A stretch of 64,000 nt of DNA from VAZQ01 sp963721005 (GCA_963721005.1 CAVRHR010000003.1:310001-374000); one strand, 5' to 3'. Shown: positions 15,637-27,758, numbered from the stretch's first letter. The notes: a model not told the origin generated them from the sequence alone. Numbers and translations are program-made.

Positions 15637-17304
15637 TTAACCGCCGCCGCCGCGAATCTTCACGGTATCGATGGCGTCCTTCATCAAGGGTAGCGGGTCC
15701 GCCGGATTCTGGAGATTCGGAATCAAGTCGTTTGATGCTCCGCCGGGAGAGCGTTTGATGCTCGGGTATTTCATGATCGACTTGTCGAAGTTGATGATGA
15801 CCGGCTCGAGCAGCGACAATGCCCAGCCGTTGTCCTCACCCGACCATTTTCCCGGCGATGACGACAGCACGCGGTTCGATGCCGCGCCATTGAACGTCAT
15901 GTCGTACTTTTCGTACGGATCCATGGTTAGGTTGTAGATTGCGCCAATCGCACCGAGGTTTGCAGTCACCCCCAACCAGGAGTCCTTGGCGGTGTAGAGG
16001 TATTTCCAGGCCATGTGCAACCAAGGCTCCTTGGGATCGCCGCCGATGTCGGTACGTACGCCGTAGAAATTCTCGCCATCGATATAGACCCAGGATGTCC
16101 GCGCCGAGTGTTGTTCGCTGCCCAGGATGTAGGCGCTGTTGTCGATGCTGTCGAAGTAGATCGGCTTGCCGTCGTTGCCGACCCAATCATGGGGCGGAGG
16201 CGTCAGGCCAACCATCGCGGCGAGCGTCGCCCAGCTGTCGATGTGCGACATCATCTCGTTGCGGGTGCCGCCGGCGGGAATATGACCGGGCCACCACATA
16301 ATTCCGGGGACGCGCCAACCGCCTTCGAAAGGTGTGCCCTTCTCGCCACGGAACGGGGACGTGCCGGCATCCGGATAGGCATCGACCCAGGCCCCGTTGT
16401 CGGCCGTAATGATGACAATCGTATTGGGCGACTGCGCCCGGATCGCTTCCATGATCCGGCCAATGTCGGTGTCGAGCTCCATGAGCAAATCGGAGTAGTT
16501 GCCAAGATGAGTTTTGCCGCGGAATTCCGGAGCAGGATTGGTCGGGTTATGCATCTTGATGAAGTTGACGTCCATGAAGAACGGCTTGCTATCTTGCGCG
16601 TGCTGCCGGATGTATGCGACCGCATTGTCGGTTTGACGAATGTCGAACGTGGCGAGCGAATCGTACGTGATGGTGCCGACCTTTCGGGCGGCCTGACCGG
16701 CGACGCCTTCCCACTCACCGAGGTTCACGACGCTGTCATACATCTCGTTGAATTGCGGGTTGAATGACGGGAACCAAGGATGAAAGTGTGGTGAGGTATC
16801 GTCGTAGGCATAGACGCCGGCATAGTAGGCGGCGAAGTTCTTCATCTCGTCGAAACCATGCTCGGTCGGATAGGCTGCGGGCTTGTCGCCGAGGTGCCAT
16901 TTGCCAGAGAAATACGTCGAGTAGCCGTTCTTCTGGAAGAACTCGGCGATCGTCGGCGTCTCCTTGTGCAGATAGTTCTCATCACCGGGGGCGACCACGA
17001 TCGATAGCGCTGACCGGATCGGAATGCGCCCGGTCATGAACGATGCGCGGCCGGCCGTGCAGCTTGCCTGGCCGTACCAACTCGTAAAAACAATGCCCTC
17101 CTTCGCTATCTGATCGACATTCGGGGTCGGATGACCGAGCGCCGCGCCGCCGCCCGTGTAGGCACCGAAATCCTGCCAGCCGGTGTCATCGGTCATCAAC
17201 ATGACGATATTGGGCTTCTTCTGCGCCTGCGCAGCGGCCGGCAAACTCGCCGCCGATATGGCGGCGAGCAGAGCCAGCACTTTGACGTTACCAGTCATAC
17301 TCAT
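15637..17304 (-). CDS. exported arylsulfatase
   Basis: 555 residues with signal peptide (VLALLAAISAASLPAAAQA). Alkaline-phosphatase-superfamily sulfatase: metal-binding PNIVMLMTDDTGW near the N-terminus, then the formylglycine site SCTAGRASFMTGR with the catalytic Cys, GKWHLGDKP, and a C-terminal TADNGAW metal site. The core is C-T-A-G-R rather than the usual C-x-P-x-R. Ala at the third position is tolerated in part of the family, so maturation by a formylglycine-generating enzyme is still plausible. It removes sulfate from a periplasmic or extracellular ester. The ATG at 17304 has GGAG upstream; a TTG at 17319 is less likely. Intact, unlike the second sulfatase at 26124. Confidence 0.88.
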   Translation of the reverse strand: MSMTGNVKVLALLAAISAASLPAAAQAQKKPNIVMLMTDDTGWQDFGAYTGGGAALGHPTPNVDQIAKEGIVFTSWYGQASCTAGRASFMTGRIPIRSALSIVVAPGDENYLHKETPTIAEFFQKNGYSTYFSGKWHLGDKPAAYPTEHGFDEMKNFAAYYAGVYAYDDTSPHFHPWFPSFNPQFNEMYDSVVNLGEWEGVAGQAARKVGTITYDSLATFDIRQTDNAVAYIRQHAQDSKPFFMDVNFIKMHNPTNPAPEFRGKTHLGNYSDLLMELDTDIGRIMEAIRAQSPNTIVIITADNGAWVDAYPDAGTSPFRGEKGTPFEGGWRVPGIMWWPGHIPAGGTRNEMMSHIDSWATLAAMVGLTPPPHDWVGNDGKPIYFDSIDNSAYILGSEQHSARTSWVYIDGENFYGVRTDIGGDPKEPWLHMAWKYLYTAKDSWLGVTANLGAIGAIYNLTMDPYEKYDMTFNGAASNRVLSSSPGKWSGEDNGWALSLLEPVIINFDKSIMKYPSIKRSPGGASNDLIPNLQNPADPLPLMKDAIDTVKIRGGGG

Positions 17305-17580
17305 GCTCGCTTTCTCCAATCTTGGCTGCCTGAAATGGGCCGACAGCCGGCGCCCAACAAACGGTCGCTTATCCCGCGGCCGGACGTGGGACAGCGTTTA
17401 CGCATAAATGCCAAGCAGGTCGAAAGCTCTTATCTGATGTTTCCGAGATGGGCAGCCGTCTACGCCCGCAATGCAGGGGGCGGTCGGTTAGCGAGGCTTC
17501 CAAGATGTAAGCGAAGGAGAGATCGAACCTTCGCCACGCGCTCTCGCCCGAGAAACTAGAGCATGCCAACGGCTGGATAC

Positions 17581-17594
17581 TTGATCTAGATCAA
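17581..17594. promoter_or_regulatory. FixK/FnrN (anaerobox) site
   Basis: TTGATCTAGATCAA, a perfect TTGAT-N4-ATCAA site. The nearest start codon is the ATG at 17646 of a broken small exported protein, 51 bases downstream on the plus strand. The sulfatase start lies 277 bases away in the other direction, rather far for direct activation. The box probably belonged to the now dead gene. Confidence 0.65.
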
Positions 17595-17645
17595 TTTCTC
17601 TTCTTCAGGTCGAGCGCAAGCGGTTGCTCATCCGGGAGACGAACT

Positions 17646-17770
17646 ATGGCCATCACCCGATTGATCGTATAGAGTGCGGGGGCAATCGCCGCATCGGTGT
17701 TAAGGGCCGATGCTGGCCCATGCTCGCCTGCAATCGACAGCATGCAGGCCCGCATCGATGCACGAGGCAT
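17646..17770 (+). pseudogene. broken paralogue of the gene at 4996
   Basis: The leader GGAGACGAACT-ATG and the codons TRLI, then after an in-frame TAG (17670-17672) ADAGPCSPAIDSMQARIDAR, match the start of the exported protein at 4996 (AGPCSPAIDNMQAHIDAR). Homology stops near 17770 and unrelated sequence follows. A nonsense codon plus a 3' truncation: clearly dead. Confidence 0.75.
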
Positions 17771-17896
17771 CGGGCGGACGATGAAAATCCTGTTCGCCGT
17801 TCACCGCTTCCCGTACTCCGTGAGAACGGTGTCGCCCAAATGCAAGCAGGAGTGCAAGGCTGCGATTTAGCGATTTCATCGTCGCCTGCTTACTGC

Positions 17897-18490
17897 TCAT
17901 GGAACTAAGCGCACGGCGGGAGGCATCCATTGGCCGTCCAAAATGGACTGCTCGGGCCAGTAGGCGCGGATATAAAGCGAGAAGTGGCCTTCGGGCGCGG
18001 GGAGCCAATTGCTTTCCTTGTCTGCGCCTGGCGATTTGGCGCCGGCATAAATGGTCAGCGAACCATCCACGTTGTACTTGAGGTTCTTGTTCTTGGTGCC
18101 CAACGAGTAACAATTCAGCGGGTTCGGGTGGAAGAAGTGCCCCTGGTTGTACAAGGTGAGTGACCAAAAGCCTTTGACCGGCGGCACCTGGCCCTTGGCG
18201 AAGGTAACCACGTAAGTGTTCTGGCCGTTGAGCTGTTGGCCCTGGCTATCGTCTTCCGTGTAGATGTATTTGGTTTCTTCCGGCCGGTTGTCGAACATGT
18301 TGGTCTTGGCCCTGCCCGTGCGATTGAGATAGTCAGTGCCCCATTCCGCGTTGTTCACCGGTGAGTTCCAGGCGTTGCCGGCGGAACGGCCGTTGTAGCG
18401 CCATTGGAACAGCGGCGTGATCATCTCGCGCTCGGCTTCGACGGCGGTTTCCTTAAGTGTCTGTTTGATCTCTGGGTCCTTGGCGGCGGC
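17897..18490 (-). pseudogene. 3' half of a DUF1254/DUF1214 protein
   Basis: About 195 codons without their 5' half. Motifs EREMITPLFQWRYNGRSAGN, NTYVVTFAKGQVPPVKGFWS, HPNPLNCYSLGTKN and GSLTIYAGAKSPG are those of the C-terminal DUF1214 domain in DUF1254 proteins, exported proteins of unknown function. Reading upstream, the homology continues to AAKDPEIKQTLKET and then meets the PAS gene's sequence at about 18490. The N-terminal DUF1254 domain is absent, so the gene was cut by recombination. Confidence 0.75.
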
Positions 18491-19352
18491 TTAAGGTCTC
18501 ATTGAGATCACGCAGTGCCTTTTCCGCCTCGATCTGCTCCGACACAGCCGTATTGGTGCCGAACCAACGGACGACCTCTCCGGCATCGTTGCGGATCGGC
18601 AAGGCGTGAGAGAGGAACCAGCGGTAGCCGCCGTCCCGGCCGCGCAGCGGATAAGTATCCTGCCATGGGATGCCTCGCTCGAAGCTCTGCAGCATCCCTT
18701 TGACGACACGCTCCACATGGTCGGGATGTTGAACCTTCTTCCAACCCCAGCCTCGCATCTCGTCCAGGGTCGTGCCGGTGTAATCATACCATCGCTTATT
18801 GAGCCAGTTTCTTGATCCAGAGGGATCGCTCGTCCACGCACATTGACTTATGTGGTCGGCAAGCTCGCGAAACCGCGCCTCGCTTGCGGCAAGCGCGGCT
18901 TCGGCGCGTTTACGTTCGGTGATTTCCTCAGCGACCACATTGATGCCGACAAGGGTGCCATCGGGATTTCTCAGTGGATGCCAGCTCGTGAGCCAGAAGC
19001 GCTCCGCATTGGCCCCGTCAGGTCTTTGCCCGTTGACTTCAATGCCCGTGATCGGCTCACCCGTGCGCAAAATAAGCTCGACAATTTTCTCGACCTGGTC
19101 CGCGACTTGCGGGACGGTCTCGCGCACCGTACGTCCGATATGGTCGGCGACGGAGATCCCACAAATTTCCGTCAAGCGCCGGTTGATGTGCGCATAACGA
19201 CAATCCAGGGTGAGGAACGCGAGGCCGATCGGGGCAGTGTCGTAGATCAACCGAAGCTCGGGCGGTTGGGTGTCAGTCGGGCATATAGACAAAGCGGCTA
19301 CGCGCTCGGTTTCCGGCGAGCCGGATGAATTCGATTGGGACGTTCTATTCAT
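18491..19352 (-). pseudogene. truncated PAS-domain sensor kinase
   Basis: The frame starts at ATG 19352 and encodes two PAS domains. The first is about residues 30-150 (LRLIYDTAPIGLAFLTLD, followed by VVAEEITERKRAE). The second is about 155-285 (ARFRELADHISQCAWT, NKRWYDYTGTTLDEMRGWGW, TNTAVSEQIEAEKAL). The linker RDLNETL normally leads into a histidine-kinase domain but is joined here to a DUF1214 gene fragment; the frame ends at 18453 in foreign residues. With no kinase domain it cannot signal by phosphotransfer. Confidence 0.75.
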
Positions 19353-19773
19353 CTTGGGCCACCGCTTCGGCAGCCTGGAGCGAAAATGTGGGGATTATTC
19401 AGCATGGCGGTCGTCAAGATCTCTTCGGGCTGACGCGCCCTAGCGGGCCCGTCGACCGCACCAACGTGTGGCAACTCCGGGGAAGCCTCGAATTTGCCCT
19501 GGTGCCCTGCAGGTTACTCCGGTTCATTTGGGCGCGGCCTCTTCGAACGACAAATCATCCAACCCTCCGCCCGCAAGAGGACAAACCTCTCGAGCTCAAG
19601 CCTTGCAGGCCCCCGACAGGGGGCTGAAAAACGCAGCCTCAACGCGCTATTGTCTCGTCCGTACGGCATGGCGATATTGACCTTAGGGACAATACGCGAG
19701 GCAATCAGTCTGCGTCGGACGAGGCGACGCCAACCGAGGAGATGTTGCCCGAGGCTATCGGCAACGACCCGCC
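19353..19773. other. no gene recognised
   Basis: About 420 bases between the truncated PAS gene and the receiver-only regulator. Short frames are Pro/Arg-rich shadows. No repeats or regulatory motifs were recognised. Confidence 0.35.
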
Positions 19774-20143
19774 TTACGGCGTGGACTTCTCGATCGCGCC
19801 GATCAGCAGATTGGCGACAAAAGGCTTGTGCAGAAAGGCGACGCAACCTGCGTTCTGAGCCTGGGTTCGAGTGGCTTCGTCATCAAAGGCGGTCATGAAA
19901 ATGACCGGAAGCTTGCAGCCGGATGCCGTCAGATGTTGCCGCAACTCGATTCCGGACATGCCACCAAGATGAATATCGATAAGCAGGCAATCCGCGTCTG
20001 CCGCGGCATTGAAATTGAGGAACGCCTCGGCGGAAGGAAAGGCCTTAGTGGTAAATCCATATGCGCCCAGTAGGCGCTCGATGCTCTTGAGCATGCTCGC
20101 GTCGTCATCTACAACCGCGATTATCTTCTGGCTGTGTCGTCAT
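19774..20143 (-). pseudogene. receiver-only response regulator, frameshifted
   Basis: A CheY-like receiver domain: VVDDDASMLKSIERLLGAYG (acidic pocket), CLLIDIHLGGMSG (phospho-acceptor Asp), VIFMTAF (Thr) and FLHKPF (Lys). The expected start (ATG at 20143, giving MTTQP) is in another frame than KIIAVVDDD; a single-base change near 20128 separates them. No other start codon precedes the acidic pocket in frame. It has no output domain. It lies downstream of the FixJ-like regulator and hybrid kinase on the same strand, as a probable third component. Confidence 0.65.
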
Positions 20144-20308
20144 GAGTTTCCCGGGCCTTGCGGATCACGGCGTTGCGGATCGGCGGCGAGGCCAGCGCCA
20201 AACAGCCCTTATCCCACGAATTCTGTGCTCGAGATCACCTGTACTTGAGTACAATAGTATACTCCCGCACTCGCAGGGAATCCTTGAGGTCGGCCGGTCC
20301 GGCGAGAA

Positions 20309-21036
20309 TCAATGGATTCGGCCGGCAAATGGGCTCTTCGGCTGCAAGTGCCGACCAACTATTTCGCTAAACGTTGTTAAATCTACGCTCAAGGTTGACT
20401 TATGGTGATTGTGCGGTACCGACAGTACGCCGAGGCGCTCGGCGATCAACACAAGCTCGGCAAGCGTTTGAACTTCGCACTTCTCCATGATCTGCTGTCG
20501 ATGCGCTTTGATGGTTCGCTCGGCTATATCCAATTCATGAGCAATCTGCTTGTTGAGCTTGCCGCGAACCACAAGGGCGAAAACCTCCTTTTCGCGCGGG
20601 GTGAGCTTTGAAACAAGCGATTGCAGGGCGGCGATCCGGCTATCCTGGTCGCGTTCTTCCTCGATATCGGTCGAGCGCGCGCTCGATTGCGGCGAGCAGA
20701 TCCTTCTTGGGTACAGGCTTGGTCAGGAAATCCTCCGCTCCGGCTTTGATGGCCCGCACGCTCGTGGGAACATCGCCATAGCCGGTCAAAAAAACAATCG
20801 GCAGCCTGCATCCGAGCTCTCCGTAGTCGATCCTGCAGCTGGGGACCGTTCAGGCCGGACATTTTCACATCCAGCAATATGCAACCGGGTTCGCCGCCTG
20901 GGAGCTTCTCAAGCAGCTCCGAGGCAGAGCTATAGAGCGCGACCTGATAGCCGCTGGCGCGGAGCAGACGCGCAATCGCCGTGCGGAACGACGCGTCGTC
21001 ATCGACGACATGGACGATGGGCGGCGCCGTTGTCAT
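20309..21036 (-). pseudogene. FixJ-family response regulator, two frameshifts
   Basis: Pieced from three frames. Receiver start: VHVVDDDASFRTAIARLL, CILLDVKMSGLNGPQ. Receiver end: LPIVFLTGYGDVPTSVRAIK, DFLTKPVPKKDLLAAI. LuxR-type HTH: LTPREKEVFALVVRGKLNKQ, AERTIKAHRQQIMEK. Frame changes lie near 20823 and 20665. Unbroken it would be a roughly 240-residue FixJ/NarL transcription activator. Its ATG overlaps the stop of the kinase gene, a normal two-component operon layout. If the lesions are real, the activator is dead because the DNA-binding part is out of frame. Confidence 0.72.
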
Positions 21037-22897
21037 GCGACAAGCTCCTTGACCAGCGGCAGGGAGAATCGAAACACGGCGCCGCCATTGGGACGGTTCT
21101 CCGCCGAGATTTCGCCTCCGAACCGTTCAATGATGGTGCGGGCGATAGCCAATCCGAGGCCCGTCCCCTCCTCCTTGGTGGTGAAAAACGGCTCGAATAT
21201 CTGCTGCAGCTTGTCGGGCGAAATGCCGCAACCCGAATCCGCGATCGAAACTTTGGCTGTGAGATCATTGATCACGGCAGTCCGGATGGTCACTCGGCGA
21301 TCAGCCGGCGGGCGGCTCGCCGTGGCATCCATCCCGTTGAGCGCCAAGTTCAAGAGAACTTGCTGAAGGTGAATGGGATTGACACGCACGGACAATGGAT
21401 GCGGATCGAGATTCGCCGCTCAGTGTCACACTCCGGGCTTTCGCCTCGGGAGCGAGGATCTCGACAGCCTGCATGATCACGTCGTTGAGGTCGACCACCT
21501 CCGGCTCGCGGTCGTTCTTCCTCAATAGATCGCGCAGGTGCGTGATGACTTCTCCGGCGCGTTGATCGGACTTGCAGATATCGGCGAGAATTGTGCCAAT
21601 CAGCTCCAGGTCCGGAGGATTTTGCCTAAGCAGAATTTCCGCAGCTTGGGCGTTGCTGAGGATCGCTCCCAATGGCTGATTCAGCTCATGGGCGATGGAG
21701 GACGAAATCGCGCTGAGCCCGGCGCCGCGGTTCATGTGCATGACTTGCGCCAGACGGCCGCGCGACTTCCAGCTCGGCCGCATGCCGCCGGCGACGCTCG
21801 ATCAAAAGTCCGGAAATAATCGCCGATTGAAGCAAAACAGCGGCAAGGGTGACCAGAAGCGGTGTGCGGTACTGGTCCAATACGCTCCTCTCCCTGAAGC
21901 GGATCTCACTGCCTTGCGGCAATGAGGCTTCGCTGACCTTCCAGCGCGTGAGCTGCCTCCAGTCGAAAACTGGCTTGGTAAAGTCGCCGACCGAAACCGG
22001 GATCGCTGCAACGTCGGCGCCATCGAGGATGCGCAACGCGAGGCGAGCGACGGCCTGACCGTAAGCCACGTTGTTGAGAACATACCCGCCGGCAGCGCCA
22101 TTACCCAGCAAGACATCCACATCGATTGCAATGGGCCGGATCGCTGCCTTTGCGATCGTGGCGAGCGCATCCGCCGGCGAATACTGGATACCCGCGTCGT
22201 CAATAAAGAGGGGTGTGTAAAGGATCGCGGTCCGGCCCGGCAACGCCGCGACACGCGGCGGCCTGGTCGGCCAAGGACAGGCCTGTCAGGTTGGTTACGG
22301 CGAGCTCGGTGGCCAAGATCGGGAGCTGTTCGACGTATTGATGCCGGTAGGCGTCACGTTCGAGCGAGCCGCCCAACACCGCTACACCCTTGAGATCGGG
22401 AACCAGAACACGCGCGGTGGCAACCATCGAATTGATGGTTCGGCGCATAATGAGACCGGTGATATTGCGATCCGGGCTGAACTGGGCAGCGCTGTGCTCG
22501 TCGATTGCGGCGAAGACCACCGGAACGCCCGGCCACAATTCGGAACGCCAGCTTTGCACAAGCCTGAACGCTGATCGCACCCACGGCTGCGATCACACCG
22601 AAATGAATATCGCGATATTTCTCCTGGAGATATCGGCGCAGGATTTCTTCCTGCCTGGGTCCTGCAAACTGGCTGAGATCCAGATTGTCGCCGTAAACAG
22701 CGACGTGTGGCGTGACTGCGTCCAGAGTTGCCCGCAATGTAGCGGAGAACGTTGTTGGCGCACTCTTGCCGGGATCAGTCTCATCGATAATGAGCACCGC
22801 GCGCGGGCGGCGGCTCGGCGGCCGCACAAATTGCAGGCGCCAAAGCAGCCGTCATTGCAACAATCACCAGCCAGTGCATCGCGCGCAGTCGAGCCAT
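21033..22897 (-). pseudogene. hybrid sensor kinase with ABC-type sensor, frameshifted
   Basis: Read across at least five frame changes (near 22805, 22565, 22250, 21765 and 21410). A signal peptide (HWLVIVAMTAALAPAICA) is followed by an ABC-substrate-binding-like periplasmic domain (VLIIDETDPGKSAP, GVIAAVGAISVQ, VPVVFAAIDEHSAA, AILYTPLFIDDAG), a transmembrane helix (LLVTLAAVLLQSAIISGLLI), HisKA (SSSIAHELNQPLGAILSNAQ) and HATPase (SIADSGCGISPDKLQQIFEP, EGTGLGLAIARTIIERFGG). All domains are present, without in-frame stops inside the pieces, so the breakage is recent or artefactual. Known relatives pair with FixJ-type regulators, as here. Confidence 0.72.
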
Positions 22898-23250
22898 GCA
22901 ATGAAACATGAGGATGACGCGTTACCGCTAGATCGAGAACTCCGGCATAGGTGGCTCTAAAACGACGGCGGATTTCAATCCGTGATCGAAGTTGCCGACG
23001 AGCATAATACGGCGCTTCCTTGTCAGAAGCGAGACATTGTCCGGTATCTGATGGTTCGACCAAGTATATGAAATATTGAGATAATTTACATACTTCGATG
23101 AATTGGGCTGCATCGGGGCGATGATTGGCCTGCGGGGGTGGCGGTGGCAACTCAAGCGTCGCATGCGCTTTGAAAAGGCGGATGGCCCCGCCTCTGACGG
23201 CAGGCTCCACCCCCAGTTATCTCTCGCGCCAAAGGCGCCGGGCAGCGAGC
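22898..23250. other. intergenic, no gene recognised
   Basis: Sits upstream of the sensor kinase and downstream of the octahaem gene. The middle (about 23060-23100) is AT-rich and could carry the kinase promoter. No coding sequence was recognised. Confidence 0.35.
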
Positions 23251-25724
23251 TCATTGCACGTCGGGCTTGTTCATTCGACCCCGAAGGTTCCGGATGAGGT
23301 CGGCCAGCTCCCGGTTGGTCGGCTCGATCCGGGCCAGCCGCTCGGCATAGTCGAGCGCGGAGCTGATATCTCCCGCATCGCGACTGAATGTGACGAGCGC
23401 CATCAAGGTCTCGGGATCGGCGGGATGCCGCGCCAGGCTCTCCTTGAGAACCGCCGTGGCATCGGCGGTGCGTCCGGCGGAATGCAGCCCAACCGCATAT
23501 ACATAGGCGTATCTCGCACGATCGGGCTCGAGCTCGGCGGCGCGGCGCAATTCCGCAAGCGCCTCGTCGGGCCGCTTCAGCCGGGTGAGCGTGAGGCCGA
23601 GCGCATGATGCAGCCCGGCATCCCGCGGTGATGCGGCGACCGCCGCGCGCAGCACGCTCTCGCCTTCGCCGTCCCGGCCAAGTTGCCGATAAAGATCGGC
23701 GAGGTTGATCGCCGCGGGCGCAAATTGCGGGCTCAGCCGCAGCGCAGCCTTGTATTCGACCTCCGCATCGGCGGCGAGGCCGCGTCGCGCGTAGAAGCTT
23801 CCGAGCGTCGAGCGTGCTTCCGGCCGATCCGCGTTGAGGCGCTGCGCGGCGATGAACTCCGCCGCTGCACGCTCGAAGCGCTCGCGGTCGGCGGGGGGCT
23901 GGCTCGCGGGCGGAACGGCAGCGAGCAGTGAGACGGCCCTGATGCGCACGCCGCGGCTCGGGTCGGAAAGCAGCGGCGAGACGACCGGCCAAATCTGCGC
24001 CGCCGGCACATTCTCGAGCATGTCGAGGGCGCCGATCCGCACCATCGGATCGGGGTCGGAAAGGGACCTGCCGCGCCAGGCCGACATTCGCGGGCGAGAC
24101 GTGGGATGCCAAGCTCGGTCAGCGCGCTCGCGCGCGCAATGGCCGGGCGTGTCACGATCCGCGGCCACCGCCGCAAGCAGCGCTGCGGCATCCGTCTTGT
24201 CGGTCCATGCCGCATCGAAGGCTTCGGCGTATTTCTGAAAGCCCTTTCGGTCCGGCCCATGCCAGCGTTCGATCGCGGAGGCGGCCCATTCGGCCGATTT
24301 GTCGGCGTGGCAATCGTTGCAGGCATTGGGCGTGCCGAGCTTCGCCGACAGGTCCGGCCGCGGAATCCGGAAGCTGTGATCGTGCCGCGGGTCGACCACC
24401 ATGTAGGTCCGGGTCGGCATATGACACGAGGCGCAGGTAGGCGGCGGGCTCACCTCCGCGTGCCGGTGGTGTGCGACGGCCGCGTACTTGTCGGACGAAT
24501 GGCATTGCAGGCAGACGCCGTCGCCGGGCACGCGCAGCTTTGCGCTATGCGGCTCATGGCAATCGCTGCAGGTGACGCCCGCCGCGAACATCTTGCTCTG
24601 CTTGAACGAGCCGTAATTGTAGACCTCGTCCAGCATCTGCCCGTCGGCGTGATAAAGCCCGGGGCTGAGCGGCGAGACGGAGTGCGTGTCGGACAGCCAT
24701 TGGCCGGGGACCCAATCTTCGGAAAACTCGCCGCGGCGCGCGTGGCACAGGCCGCAGGTCTCGACCTCGGCGCGCAAAGTGCGCGGCGCGACTGCTGCGG
24801 TTTGCATTGCCGGTCGCGGCATCGCGTGTCCAGGTGGCGTCGCGCCGCTCGGAGAAGCGCTCCACCAGCCCCATGCTCGGGTCATCGGGCTTGCCGAACA
24901 GGGACCAGCGTTGCCGTTCTTGCGCCCAGCCGACATGGCGGGATCCGGCGCCGTGGCAGGCCTCGCAGCCCACGTCGATCTCCGCAAAGGTGGTCGCGTA
25001 GCGGTCGTTTGCCGCGTCATAATTCTTGCGCACGCCGGTCGAGTGGCACTCCGCGCACATGTAGTTCCAGTTCTGGTTCAGCTTGGTCCAGTGCAGGATG
25101 TCGTCGTGCTTGATCTCCTCGTTCGGGTAGAGATGAAACCAGTGCTGGCCTCCTTGCTCCTTCGGGCGGCTGTCCCATGCGATCGACAGCGCCTGAACGC
25201 GTCCGTCCGGAAACTCGATGAGGTATTGCTGCAGCGGATAGACCCCGAAGGTGTATTTCACCTCGAAAGTGGCAAGCTTGCCGTCGGCGCCGTCGGTCTC
25301 GACCAGGAACTTTCCGTCCTTGCGGAAGAAGCGCGATGCACGCCGTAATGCTCGAAGCTCGCATCGTTGAAATCGCCGAGCACCGAGGCTTCGGTCGCGT
25401 GGTCCATCGCTGCTTTGTGGTGCGACCCGCGCCACAGCTTCGCCTGCGCCTGATGGCATCCGGCGCAGGTGTCGCTGCCGACGAAAGTTGCAGACCGCAG
25501 TGTCGGGTGCCTTGCCAGCGGGCTCATTGACCTCCAGCAGCTCGAATCCGAGGCCGATCATGATGACGCACGCCGCCGCCGCTAACGCGAGCCAGAGCTT
25601 GCGCTTCGAGGCAACGCACCGCGCCAGGGGTGGCTTGCCGCGGTGCGGCCGGCGATGCATTGGCAGGGGCCCTCCGCACGTCACCCTTCGCAACAGTCTT
25701 GCCTCGTTTGCCTGTCAACGTCAT
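23251..25724 (-). pseudogene. octahaem cytochrome c fused to TPR repeats, frameshifted
   Basis: An unusual large fusion read across at least six frame changes (near 25640, 25492, 25335, 24800, 24145 and 24105). It has an N-terminal membrane anchor (WLALAAAACVIMIGLGFELL), then eight CxxCH haem sites (CAGCH, CAECH, CEACH, CGLCH, CSDCH, CLQCH, CASCH, CNDCH), a HEAT-like helical stretch (DPMVRIGALDMLENV, RGVRIRAVSLLAAV), and at least four TPR units (ARSTLGSFYARRGLAADAEV and following). The anchor and haem motifs point to periplasmic electron transfer, with the TPR part as a docking platform. The complete unit would be about 820 residues. The electron partner is unknown. Confidence 0.75.
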
Positions 25725-25766
25725 CGTCCTTCGGAAACAAGACGCGCGGTGCTGACGATTACCGCA

Positions 25767-25970
25767 TTATGCAGCCCTTTGCACGCCCCGGGTCTTGCAG
25801 TAGACGACGGGGGGCCGGACCACCGGCCGTACGACGCAACCTTGTGGCACGCCAACGGTTTTGCAATAGATTACGGCATGTGCAGGCCCCGCACCCGTGG
25901 AAACCCCTGCCAGCGCCACGAGGGCCGCCAGAGCCGCCCCTGCAGGTGACAAACTAATCATACGAATCAT
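25767..25970 (-). CDS. small exported protein with YCKT repeats
   Basis: 67 residues. The ATG at 25970 follows GGAGGAT, a strong binding site. The signal peptide (AALAALVALAGVSTGAGPAHA) leaves a 32-residue mature peptide with an internal repeat: VIYCKTVGVPQGC and VVYCKTRGVQRA around VVRPVVRPP. Three cysteines could form disulfides. I recall similar tiny exported proteins from Bradyrhizobium-type genomes; role unknown. It lies just upstream of the octahaem gene, same strand, 42 bases apart, so the two may share a transcript. Confidence 0.65.
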   Translation of the reverse strand: MIRMISLSPAGAALAALVALAGVSTGAGPAHAVIYCKTVGVPQGCVVRPVVRPPVVYCKTRGVQRAA

Positions 25971-26123
25971 TGTCGATCCTCCGGTGAGCGAGCCCAAGCG
26001 CCATGATCCTCTTTTAGGCTCTTTGTGATATAGCTTTCATGTAGGCGTTATTCGAACGCGAAAATGCGCCTCCAGAGTGTCGGGCGGCCCCTTGAGGGCC
26101 GCCCACTATTGGGGTCATTTCGA

Positions 26124-27758
<1,635 letters not shown>

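Noticed and set aside
20225..20275. AT-rich palindromic piece (AGTATACT) as an operator
   Set aside because: Only eight bases of symmetry, between decayed genes; no support beyond chance.
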